Source: an uncultured Pseudomonadota bacterium (GTDB lineage Bacteria; Myxococcota_A; UBA796; SXON01). Taken from it: a stretch of 59,201 nucleotides of DNA. Shown here piece after piece: positions 17,196 through 24,438 of this stretch; position 1 is the stretch's first letter; each line of letters opens with the position of its first letter. The DNA lies in the NCBI GenBank assembly GCA_903921785.1, contig CAIXRH010000340.1, positions 1 to 59,201 on the forward strand, in the 5' to 3' direction. The notes beneath the pieces were generated by a model. The model was not told the DNA's origin. It did no database searches and saw only the letters and a list, made by a program, of their open reading frames with translations. The position numbers and the translations under genes are program-made.

Positions 17196-18712
17196 CAGAA
17201 CTCCCCCTGGAGGCGGACGGTCCACTGGTCGTTCGCGAGGTCCACCGGGGCGCCGGTCACGTCGCGCGACAGGTGGTCCGACACATAGTCGTACTGCACC
17301 ATCAGCCGGCCGAAGCCCGGCAGGCGGGCGCCGGCGATGGGCGAGAGGGTGAGCACCGACGTGTCCAGCGGGATGAACTCGCCACGCCGCGCATCGAAGA
17401 GGTCACTCGAGGGGTCGTAGCTGTCGACGCGGAAGCCGACGAGCGCCCAGGGGGTGACCTCTTGCGTGGCGCCCGCGTTCCAGCCGAACTCCCGGACGTC
17501 GTAGCCGGTGCTCACCGGATCGGCGGTGAACCAGTTGCGATCCAGGTTCGTGGCCATGGTGGCCTCGCCGTAGACCCGGCTCCAGCCCAGCGGCGTGTGG
17601 AAGGCGACACTCAGGTCGCCGCCCACCGCCCAGCGGGTGAACGTCGTGGAGCTCGTCGCGGCCTGGCCGATGACGGTGCTCAGCTCGTCGAGGGTGACGA
17701 ACCCGTCCTGGTTGCTGTCCGACCAGGCGAGCTGCGACTTGGTGGCGGGGGTTCCCTCGTGCAGACCGGTGCCCTGCAGGAACGAGACACCGCCCGCGAA
17801 CTTCACCGCCTCCTCCTTCCCGAAGTCGGCGCCGAGGCGACCAACGAACGTCGGCTCGGAGGCGAGCGGCAGCGTGCTGGTGGAGGGGTTGTCGCTCACC
17901 GGCTGGCCGTTGGTGGCGGCGACCGCGTAGCGGAGCGGCCCAAGCGCGCCCCCCAACTGAGCGCCCACGTCCGGCTCTCCGGCGAAGAACGCCCGGGAGG
18001 CCAGCGAGCGCTCCATGAACACCCGCGAGCGGCTGCCCTCGGTGAGCTCCGCCCCGAACGGGACGTCGCTGAGGCCCACGAGGAGCTGCGCGGGCGAGGG
18101 CCGGTCGTCCTTGCCCGGAACGAAGAGCGCAAGCTCCGCGTGCCGGAGGTCGAGCGCGGGGCCGCGGACGGTGTTGGCGTCGATCTCCATGGTCGCGCGG
18201 GCGAAGTGGAAAGAACGCTCCACCTTCAGGCGAGCCCGGCGGACCAGGAAGCGGTCCTGGTTCAGCGGATCGCCGTCCACGTCCACCTCGTCTTCACTCT
18301 GCTCAGAGGAGAAGTACTGGACCTGTGCGTAGCCGGAGACCTTCAGGTCCAGGGCGCCGAGCCACGCGGCAGAGCCGACCTTGGCGGCGGGCTCGACGGC
18401 GGGCGTGGCCGAAGCGGGCGTGGCCGGAGCCGTCGGCGCGGGGGCGGGCGTGGCCGGAGCTGCAGGCGGCACCGGCGCCGAGGGCGCGGCCGGAGCGGGC
18501 GTCGCGGGCGGCGTCGTCGGGGCGGGCGGGGCCGGAGTCGGCGCAGGAGGAGGAGGCGCAGGCGGCGTCGGAGGCGGCGTTGTCACCGTAGAGGGGGCCG
18601 CGTCGATCTCCATCTCCTCGTCGTCACCGGCCCGCGCGGGCGCCGACACCGAGAGCGCGACGAGCGTCACAGTCAGGGGAGCGAACTTGCGCCAGGGTCG
18701 GGGGAGGTGCAC
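17195..18712 (-). CDS. Phosphate-selective porin O/P-like outer-membrane barrel with Pro/Ala linker
   Basis: 505-residue outer-membrane protein. Signal peptide about 1-29, then about 80 residues of Pro/Ala/Thr-rich linker, then a barrel that begins LKVSGYAQVQYF and has the porin O/P-type pattern RFLVRRARLKVERSF, LLVGLSDVPFG and ERSLASRAF. It ends in the outer-membrane signature LQGEF. OprP/OprO relatives conduct phosphate or polyphosphate; this specificity is plausible because a PstS-like gene is upstream, but the phosphate-binding Arg ladder cannot be judged by eye. GTG start at 18712. The long periplasmic linker is atypical for this family. Confidence 0.82.
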   Translation of the reverse strand: MHLPRPWRKFAPLTVTLVALSVSAPARAGDDEEMEIDAAPSTVTTPPPTPPAPPPPAPTPAPPAPTTPPATPAPAAPSAPVPPAAPATPAPAPTAPATPASATPAVEPAAKVGSAAWLGALDLKVSGYAQVQYFSSEQSEDEVDVDGDPLNQDRFLVRRARLKVERSFHFARATMEIDANTVRGPALDLRHAELALFVPGKDDRPSPAQLLVGLSDVPFGAELTEGSRSRVFMERSLASRAFFAGEPDVGAQLGGALGPLRYAVAATNGQPVSDNPSTSTLPLASEPTFVGRLGADFGKEEAVKFAGGVSFLQGTGLHEGTPATKSQLAWSDSNQDGFVTLDELSTVIGQAATSSTTFTRWAVGGDLSVAFHTPLGWSRVYGEATMATNLDRNWFTADPVSTGYDVREFGWNAGATQEVTPWALVGFRVDSYDPSSDLFDARRGEFIPLDTSVLTLSPIAGARLPGFGRLMVQYDYVSDHLSRDVTGAPVDLANDQWTVRLQGEF

Positions 18713-18824
18713 GGCGGGTCGTCCAGGGTTGGGGGAGCGGGGTACGGCGCAGCGGGAGCGTCGTTCGCAACTGGCGTGCCAGCATGAAAGCCGGCGTATG
18801 ACGAGCGTCCGAAGACGCAGGGCC

Positions 18825-18859
18825 CGCGGATCCAGGACGGGAAAGTCCGTGGATCCGCG
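18825..18859 (-). terminator. Strong intercistronic hairpin between lipoprotein and porin genes
   Basis: CGCGGATCCAGGAC (18825-18838) pairs with GTCC-G-TGGATCCGCG (18845-18859) around a 6-nt GGGAAA loop; only one base is bulged. It starts 13 nt after the lipoprotein stop and lies about 110 nt before the porin start. There is no U-tract, so it may be a partial terminator, processing site or 3' stabiliser that sets a different expression level for the two halves of the locus. Confidence 0.6.
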
Positions 18860-18871
18860 AGCCGCGAGGGG

Positions 18872-19231
18872 TTAGACGGGGGGGAGGTCCGTGCCGGGCA
18901 CCCAGGTGCTCGACGGGATGCGCGTCGCGTTGTCGAACTTCACATAGCTGGCGTTGGAGCACTGGTTGTAGAACTTCAACGAGTCGCCTTCCGCGGAGGT
19001 CGGCAGCGCGCAGTCCCAGCAGGTGCCTTCGTCCCACGCCACCCAGCACTCTTCGGCCGTGTCGCCGGTGTCGGCGGTGTCCGTGTCGGAGGTGTCGGTG
19101 TCGGCGGTGTCCGTGTCGGTGTCGACCCCGGTGTCGGTGTCGTCCGACCCGCTGGTGTCAGGGTCCGTGCCCTCGTCCTTGCAGGCGACGAAGGAGAGCG
19201 CGGCGAGGGTGATGAAGAGGGAGGTGCGCAT
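18872..19231 (-). CDS. Asp-Thr-repeat lipoprotein with Cys-containing C-terminal domain
   Basis: 119-residue lipoprotein (lipobox SFVAC). After the lipid anchor comes a tether of about 40 residues made of Asp-Thr dipeptides, then a compact 55-residue domain with four Cys (ECWVAWDEGTCWDCALPT, then NQC) that suggests two disulfides. Its start is 1 nt after the stop of the PstS-like gene, so the two are co-translated. It could hold the PstS-like protein at the cell surface or membrane; this is inference from position and shape. No family recognised. Confidence 0.72.
   Translation of the reverse strand: MRTSLFITLAALSFVACKDEGTDPDTSGSDDTDTGVDTDTDTADTDTSDTDTADTGDTAEECWVAWDEGTCWDCALPTSAEGDSLKFYNQCSNASYVKFDNATRIPSSTWVPGTDLPPV
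19065..19150 (-). repeat. Tandem repeat encoding DT units
   Basis: On the plus strand, repeated GTGTCGGCG/GTGTCCGTGTCGG units; on the minus strand these encode the Asp-Thr tether of the lipoprotein. Likely length-variable. Confidence 0.65.
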
Positions 19232-19232
19232 C

Positions 19233-20453
19233 TCAGTGAGCCTCACAGAAGCCGAGGCGACAGACATCGCTCCCGGAGCAGGGGTTGGCATCGTCGCAGG
19301 ACTGGCACGTCGTGCCGCCCGTGTTCGTGTAGTCGAAGTAGCAGTCGCACGGCTCGGCCGGCTCCGAGGCGTAGGTCGGGCCGAGGTCGAGGTCGCGGGC
19401 CACGTGCATGGCGCACATCGGGACCAGCTTCTTCTTCGTCGCGGCCTCGGTGATGGTCTCACTCGCGCCGGCGGGCTGGGCGACCCCGCCGAAGTAGTCG
19501 CCGAGCACCTTCACATCGGGGTCCGCGTACGTGCCCGCGCCGGAGCCTTCGTACGCGTAGAAGTCGACGTTGGCCCACACGGCGTACTGGCCGCTGCGGA
19601 CGTTCGCCTTGTCAAACGTCGTGGCGTCGGAGTCGGGCCAGTAGCCCACGTCCTGCCCCGGGGCCTGCCAGGCGAGGTTGCGGACCACGTCACGGTGACC
19701 ATCCGCCGTGGAGGCGGTGGCGAAGCCGATGCCCGCTTCGGGATCGGTGAGCGCGGCGAGGTTGTTCACCAGGGTGGAACCGCCGCCCGCGTCGGTGCCG
19801 ATGTACTTGTTCGTCGGGAGGCTGGAGGCCAGCGAGAACATCAGCTGGGTGCCCGAGTCTTCGTTGCGGCGCTGGAAGTAGGTCGCGTCGTCCTTGGTCC
19901 AGGGCTCGATGCCGGCGGTCGCGCCGAAGCCGTAGAGCAGGTAGAACGCCTCCGCGCTGATCACCTGCTGGGTGGAGCCGACCGGCACGAGGGCGGCCGC
20001 GGGATTCACCGCGCCCTGCACCTCGACCAGGTCGCTGAGGAGGCTGTCGTCGTAGTCGATGAGCGGGCAGTTCTCGGCCTTCACGTCGGTGAAGGCGAAG
20101 TCCACCGACACCCCTTCGAGGGGGAGGTTGCAGGCGGTCTTGGCGCCGCTGGTGGGGTCCCAGTAGTTCGCGGAGCCGGTGAGCGTGGGCGAGGCGAGCC
20201 CCACCATCGCGTACGGCCCGGTGCAGGCGCCCTGGTCCTGGTAGACGACGAAGACCGGATCGTCGGCGTTGGCGAGGACGATCGCCATCTCACCGATGAG
20301 GTCACGGGGGCCGGTGGCGCCCGCGCCGTAGATGATGGGGGCACCGCCGGAGATGCTGTCACAATCGGGGGTGTCGGCGTGCGCCGCGCCGCTGACGGCG
20401 AGCGCCGTCAGGAGCGACAGGGCCCCGAACACACGAGGAGCGAGCTGAGTCAC
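19233..20453 (-). CDS. PstS-like substrate-binding protein with Cys-rich C-terminal tail
   Basis: 406-residue exported protein. GTG 20453 follows a good GGAGG site; the signal peptide ends near SGAAHA. The mature part has the PBP-type-2 phosphate-binding hallmarks: GAGATGPRDLIGE at the start and RRNEDSGTQLMF (the R-x-x-SGT phosphate loop) in the middle. The last about 45 residues form a Cys-rich knot (CDCYF, CQSCDD, CSGSDVCRLGFC). PstS normally feeds PstCAB, but no permease or ATPase gene is nearby; instead a porin, ExbBD, TonB and a receptor follow on the same strand. The first gene of the locus. Confidence 0.85.
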   Translation of the reverse strand: MTQLAPRVFGALSLLTALAVSGAAHADTPDCDSISGGAPIIYGAGATGPRDLIGEMAIVLANADDPVFVVYQDQGACTGPYAMVGLASPTLTGSANYWDPTSGAKTACNLPLEGVSVDFAFTDVKAENCPLIDYDDSLLSDLVEVQGAVNPAAALVPVGSTQQVISAEAFYLLYGFGATAGIEPWTKDDATYFQRRNEDSGTQLMFSLASSLPTNKYIGTDAGGGSTLVNNLAALTDPEAGIGFATASTADGHRDVVRNLAWQAPGQDVGYWPDSDATTFDKANVRSGQYAVWANVDFYAYEGSGAGTYADPDVKVLGDYFGGVAQPAGASETITEAATKKKLVPMCAMHVARDLDLGPTYASEPAEPCDCYFDYTNTGGTTCQSCDDANPCSGSDVCRLGFCEAH

Positions 20454-20885
20454 GAGAGCCTCCGCTGGAGTAGAGTCTAGGGTCTTGGTTGGCGACGCTG
20501 ATTTACTCCGGCCCAAGACGAAGGCGGGCGACGTTTCCGGGGCTTCGCCGATCCATGTCAGTGACGGTCCCGCGCCTCCGGTGACGATTGCTACGACGAG
20601 TTGAACGGATTGTCGGCTTCATCGTTGCGTCCCGCCCGCGCTCGCGCCCCATTGACGTCACCGGCAGCCCGGCGGCTGTCACACGCTCGGCGCCGGAGCC
20701 TTCATTTGACGCACGGATGTCACATTGGGCCTCAGGTGACGAACCCGATCACGGCGACTGCCCGCCGGCCGGGCCGGCGGGCACCGGGCTCTCCGGTCGG
20801 CCCCGAGGGCCTCCCTCCGATCCCTGTCGCGGCGCCGCCGGGGCGCTTCCCGCGATCACCACTGTCCGGCCGCCGACTCGGACCC
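20454..20885 (-). promoter_or_regulatory. Control region upstream of the PstS/TonB locus
   Basis: 432 nt without a supportable gene. It holds seven GTGAC/TGACG-type half-sites in 180 nt (about 20561, 20581, 20652, 20676, 20705, 20717 and 20735). One is a perfect TGACGTCA palindrome, and one pair on the minus strand, TGTGACA and TGCGTCA, starts 11 nt apart, the spacing used by PhoB-type regulators. The part near 20760-20880 is GC-rich with inverted repeats such as GCCGGCCGGGCCGGCGGGC, possibly a terminator for the upstream MopE-like gene. Confidence 0.4.
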
Positions 20886-22814
20886 TCACCACGCTCCCGG
20901 GCCGCCGTACGCCCCGATGTCCGCCCGTGATCCGTCCGCGTCGAGGATGCGCGGATCTCCAGCATCGACGAGCGGAGACGTCGGGTCAAGGTGGTAGTCG
21001 GAGTCGACGACGACGGGGTCGACCGACACGTTGCCATGGGCGCCCGTGGGGTCGGACAGGCCCCAGAAGTCGGCGGGGGCGTTGCCCCAGACATCGGAGT
21101 AGCGGAAGCGGACGGCGCTCGACTCGGCTTCGACACCCGCGTGGCCCCGACCGGTGGTGGACCCGACGGTCGCGCACACGAGGGCGTTGGTCAACACCGC
21201 GACGGAGTCGTCCGCGCGCAGCCCCTCCCCGCCGAGGTAGCCCGTGTTGTCGCAGATCGTCGCGTTGGTGGCCGAGAGGATCGAGGAGTCCAAAACGATG
21301 CCGCCGCCGGGTACCGAGTCCCAGCCCATGGAGGAGAAGTTGTCGACGACCGCGACGTTCTTCATCCGCAACGTGGTGGTCACGGTGGAGATGCCGCCTC
21401 CGACACCCCAGTTGCCCGCCGCATAGTTCCCACGCAGGACCACGTCCGTCAGGCTGAGCGCCGCGCTCCACGCCTGGATCCCCGCTCCACCGCCGCCCGC
21501 GTAGCAGTCCTCGACGACCACGTGGTCGAGGAGCGCGGAGCCCCCCCGGAAGTTGAAGCCGCCCCCATCCCCTTCGGACTTCGGGCCCACCGACACGGAC
21601 GCGTTGCGCACGATGACATCCCAGAAGGCAGGGCTCCCTCCTCTGGAGGTGATGGCTCCGTTCCACGAGCCGTCGAAGGTGTCCTGCACCACGACGTCGA
21701 CCAGCGTCGGCGACGCGCCCACGATGTCCACGTGGCTTCCCCCCTCGATGGTGAAGCCCTCCAGGACCGACCCGCGCCCTTCGCCGGCCGAGAAGGTCAC
21801 CGCCCCTCGATCGGTGCCCGGAGCGAGCACCGTCGCGGCGGAGCCCCCCGACCCCACGAGCGTGATGGCCTTGCCGTCGAACACCACGTACTCGTCGTAG
21901 GTCCCCGGCTCCACACAGACCGTGTCGCCGTCCTGCGCCGAGACGATCGCGCGGCGGATCGTGGCCACCTGCGACGGAACAGTCCAGTCGCAGTGGTCGT
22001 CGACGCAGACCAGATCCGTCGTGCCGTCGCAGTCGTTGTCGAGGCCGTCGCCGCAGAGCTCGGGGGCGCCCGCGGCCACCCGCACCTGGCCGTCGTCGCA
22101 GTCGCCCGCGCAGATCGGCTGCCCATCCGCGTCGGCGTCGACGTCCGTCGGGTCCACGACTCCGTCGCAGTCATCGTCCCAGCCGTCGCACCGCTCCTCG
22201 GCGCCCGGGTGGATCGAGTCGTCGAGGTCCTGGCAGTCGGTCCCGTCGACGACGTAGTGGGCGTCGTGGGTACAGGAGTGGAGGAGCGGGTCCCCGTAGC
22301 CGTCGCCGTCGACGTCCAGGTACCACCGCGGCCAGTTGCCTTCGTCGATGATCCCGTCGCAGTCGTTGTCGCTGAGGTCGCACACCTCGGTGCCGCCCGG
22401 ATGCGCGGTCGGGTTCCCGTCTTCGCAGTCCCCCCCGACCGAGGCGTAGCCATTGGGCACGCTGCACGCGGGGGGCGCGGCCGTCGAGGCGCCGTACCCG
22501 TCGCCGTCGTCGTCCCGGTAGAAAACCTTGGTCACCCCCTCGTCCACGGCGCCGTCACAGTTGTCGTCGACGCCGTTGCAGAGCTCGACGGCGCCCGGGT
22601 ACACGTAGGGCCTGGCGTCGGCGCAGTCGTCCGGCGCGCACCACCCGTCCGCGTCGTCGTCGGTGCACGGCGGGGCCGAATCGGCGCTGTCGACCGAGTC
22701 CCCGACGACCGGACGCGCCGAGTCGCCCCCGTCGAGCGAATCTTCCGTAGGCGAATCCGCCGTGGGCGAGCCGCAGGCGGTGAGCCCGAGGAGGGAGGCG
22801 AGGAGCAGCTTCAT
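20886..22814 (-). CDS. Lipoprotein with MopE-type metal-binding repeats and right-handed beta-helix
   Basis: 642-residue lipoprotein (MKLLLASLLGLTAC). Residues about 40-265 hold four or more repeats of the type DxDxDG(Y/W) ... PGA.E.CNGVDDNCDGAVDEG, the 'putative metal-binding motif' of MopE-like and myxobacterial proteins (Asp-rich loops likely bind Ca2+ or another metal; paired Cys). Residues about 270-640 are a parallel beta-helix (VATIRRAIVSAQDGDTVCV, many short repeats, ending SPLVDAGDPRILDADG and IGAYGG). This architecture suits surface adhesion or polysaccharide binding; no lyase residues could be assigned. GGAGG precedes ATG 22814. Confidence 0.85.
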   Translation of the reverse strand: MKLLLASLLGLTACGSPTADSPTEDSLDGGDSARPVVGDSVDSADSAPPCTDDDADGWCAPDDCADARPYVYPGAVELCNGVDDNCDGAVDEGVTKVFYRDDDGDGYGASTAAPPACSVPNGYASVGGDCEDGNPTAHPGGTEVCDLSDNDCDGIIDEGNWPRWYLDVDGDGYGDPLLHSCTHDAHYVVDGTDCQDLDDSIHPGAEERCDGWDDDCDGVVDPTDVDADADGQPICAGDCDDGQVRVAAGAPELCGDGLDNDCDGTTDLVCVDDHCDWTVPSQVATIRRAIVSAQDGDTVCVEPGTYDEYVVFDGKAITLVGSGGSAATVLAPGTDRGAVTFSAGEGRGSVLEGFTIEGGSHVDIVGASPTLVDVVVQDTFDGSWNGAITSRGGSPAFWDVIVRNASVSVGPKSEGDGGGFNFRGGSALLDHVVVEDCYAGGGGAGIQAWSAALSLTDVVLRGNYAAGNWGVGGGISTVTTTLRMKNVAVVDNFSSMGWDSVPGGGIVLDSSILSATNATICDNTGYLGGEGLRADDSVAVLTNALVCATVGSTTGRGHAGVEAESSAVRFRYSDVWGNAPADFWGLSDPTGAHGNVSVDPVVVDSDYHLDPTSPLVDAGDPRILDADGSRADIGAYGGPGAW

Positions 22815-23104
22815 TCCCGACCTCCGCGAATCTGGACTTCACGAGCCTACACCCGGCGGCCCGACGTCGCAAGCACCGGTCCCCAATCCCCCGCCCCCGC
22901 CGCGCCTCGCGCGACGAGCGGACCCGACCCCGGGGTGCGGGAGCACCCGGCGGCGCCCGCCCGCGCCCGGACCCTGCATCCCCCAAAAAACCCCCGCCGG
23001 TCGCGGACCCCGCCCAAACCCGAAACTCCGCCGATCGAACTTGCCCCTTCCGTCCAACTCACGGTACAGTCTCGACTCGACGGTCGGAAAGTCGTCGCGT
23101 GCCC
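22815..23104. other. Divergent intergenic region
   Basis: About 340 nt between the MopE-like gene (minus) and the carboxypeptidase gene (plus). On the minus strand GGGTGTAGG about 30 nt before ATG 22814 may be a -10 with a short leader. It also contains a C-run/A-run/C-run around 22980. I see no gene in it. Confidence 0.4.
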
Positions 23105-23133
23105 TTGACACGTCAACGATTCCTTGATCTAAT
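23105..23133 (+). promoter_or_regulatory. Canonical sigma70-type promoter of the D,D-carboxypeptidase gene
   Basis: TTGACA (23105-23110), 17-nt spacer, TCTAAT (23128-23133); the best consensus promoter in the window. It predicts a leader of about 18 nt carrying GGAGG before ATG 23158. Confidence 0.75.
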
Positions 23134-23157
23134 GGCTGCTCTTCGGCGGAGGCGGTG

Positions 23158-24228
23158 ATGAAGTTGGCCATGCGTGCGGCGGCGACCCTGTGGACCGGGA
23201 GCATCGCCGTGCTCGCCCTCTGGGTCACCAGCCCGCTCCTCGCCGCCAAGGCCGTCACCCCCGGGGACACCGGCTACCGCCCCTCCGAGCCCGAAGAAGA
23301 GGCGACCTACGCCCCGGTTCCACCCGCCGGCTCCGCCGGTCCCGCCTACGGCTACCGCACCCCCGGCGAGGCCGACGCCGAGCTGGCCGTCGTTCCGCCC
23401 TCCGAATTCGTCGCCCCCGCCTGGTACCCGGCCGACGCCGAGGTGCTCGCCCTCGGCGAGATGGACCAGGACGGCCCCACCAGCGGCCCCTCGGTGCGCA
23501 GCCGCAGCGCCTTCGTCTACGATCTCGACGCGGGCGTGGTCCTCTACGAGAAGAACCCCGACGTGCCGCGGCCGGTCGCCAGCATCACCAAGCTGGTGAG
23601 CAGCCTCGCCCTCGCGAGCACCAACCCCGATCTCACCCGCGAATTCTGCATCGGCGCCGAGCAGTACCCCACCCGCAGCGGCGCCACCTCCCGCCTCTCC
23701 ACCGGCGACTGCACCACCGGCTGGGACGTGCTCGGGGCCGCCCTCGTGGCGAGCGACAACCGCGCCGCCCTGAGCATGGCCGCCGCGGCCGGCATGCACC
23801 TCGACGAGTTTGTGGGCCGCATGAACCGCGTGAGCGTGGAGCTGGGCATGACCCGCTCCAGCTGGGTCGACCCGTCCGGCCTCGAAGACGAGAACCTCTC
23901 CACCGCGCGCGACATCGCGAAGGCCACCGTGGCCGTGGCCAACCACCCGTTGCTCCAGCCGGTGGCCAGCGCCCCGTTCTGGGACCTCTGGCGGAGCAAC
24001 CGGGCCTACGTGCGTCGCCTGAATTCCACCGACCACCTCGTTGGCCGAGACGACCTCGAGATCGTGGCGGCGAAGACGGGCTACACGGATACCGCGCGGT
24101 ACAACTTCACGACGGTGGTGCGCACCGAAGCGGGACGCCACCTCGCGATCACGCTCCTCGGCGCCGATGGGAAGCAGACCCGGTGGGCGGACATGTCCCG
24201 CATCCTCGACTGGGTCGAGCGCGGCTGA
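23158..24228 (+). CDS. D-alanyl-D-alanine carboxypeptidase, S11 family
   Basis: Periplasmic penicillin-binding serine peptidase that trims peptidoglycan pentapeptides. 356 residues: a signal sequence or membrane anchor at about 10-30, a Pro/Glu-rich linker to about 110, then the catalytic domain with all three active-site motifs, S-I-T-K (in VASITKLVSS), S-D-N (in VASDNRAA) and K-T-G (in AAKTGYTD). ATG 23158 has GGAGG at 5-nt spacing; a GTG three bases earlier is an alternative. The usual C-terminal beta domain of DacA-type enzymes is absent, making it a short form. Confidence 0.92.
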   Translation: MKLAMRAAATLWTGSIAVLALWVTSPLLAAKAVTPGDTGYRPSEPEEEATYAPVPPAGSAGPAYGYRTPGEADAELAVVPPSEFVAPAWYPADAEVLALGEMDQDGPTSGPSVRSRSAFVYDLDAGVVLYEKNPDVPRPVASITKLVSSLALASTNPDLTREFCIGAEQYPTRSGATSRLSTGDCTTGWDVLGAALVASDNRAALSMAAAAGMHLDEFVGRMNRVSVELGMTRSSWVDPSGLEDENLSTARDIAKATVAVANHPLLQPVASAPFWDLWRSNRAYVRRLNSTDHLVGRDDLEIVAAKTGYTDTARYNFTTVVRTEAGRHLAITLLGADGKQTRWADMSRILDWVERG

Positions 24229-24268
24229 GGGCGGACGATCCCCCGGCGGCGGACGCCGCGACGGGCGA

Positions 24269-24295
24269 GTGATACATCGATGATACATGTGTCGC
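24269..24295. other. Low-GC GATACAT-containing patch
   Basis: TGATACATCGATGATACAT followed by GTGTC, AT-rich in a GC-rich setting, within the 210-nt gap before the second porin gene. Two GATACAT copies are arranged as direct repeats 12 nt apart. Possible operator or remnant of an inserted element. Confidence 0.35.
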
Positions 24296-24438
24296 GAACC
24301 ACGCGCCGGCGGGTGAATCACGCTGAACCACCGCGCCCGCGCCCTCCATACTTCTGTGGATAGCCGGCCTACTCCGCCGTAACTGACTCAAGGACCTCCC
24401 CGCGCCGCCCGATGGGAACGCAGCCCGTCGGAGGCCCG

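Noticed and set aside
19233-20453. A standard Pst ABC phosphate importer
   Set aside because: No PstC, PstA, PstB or PhoU gene lies on either side; all neighbours are outer-membrane or TonB components.
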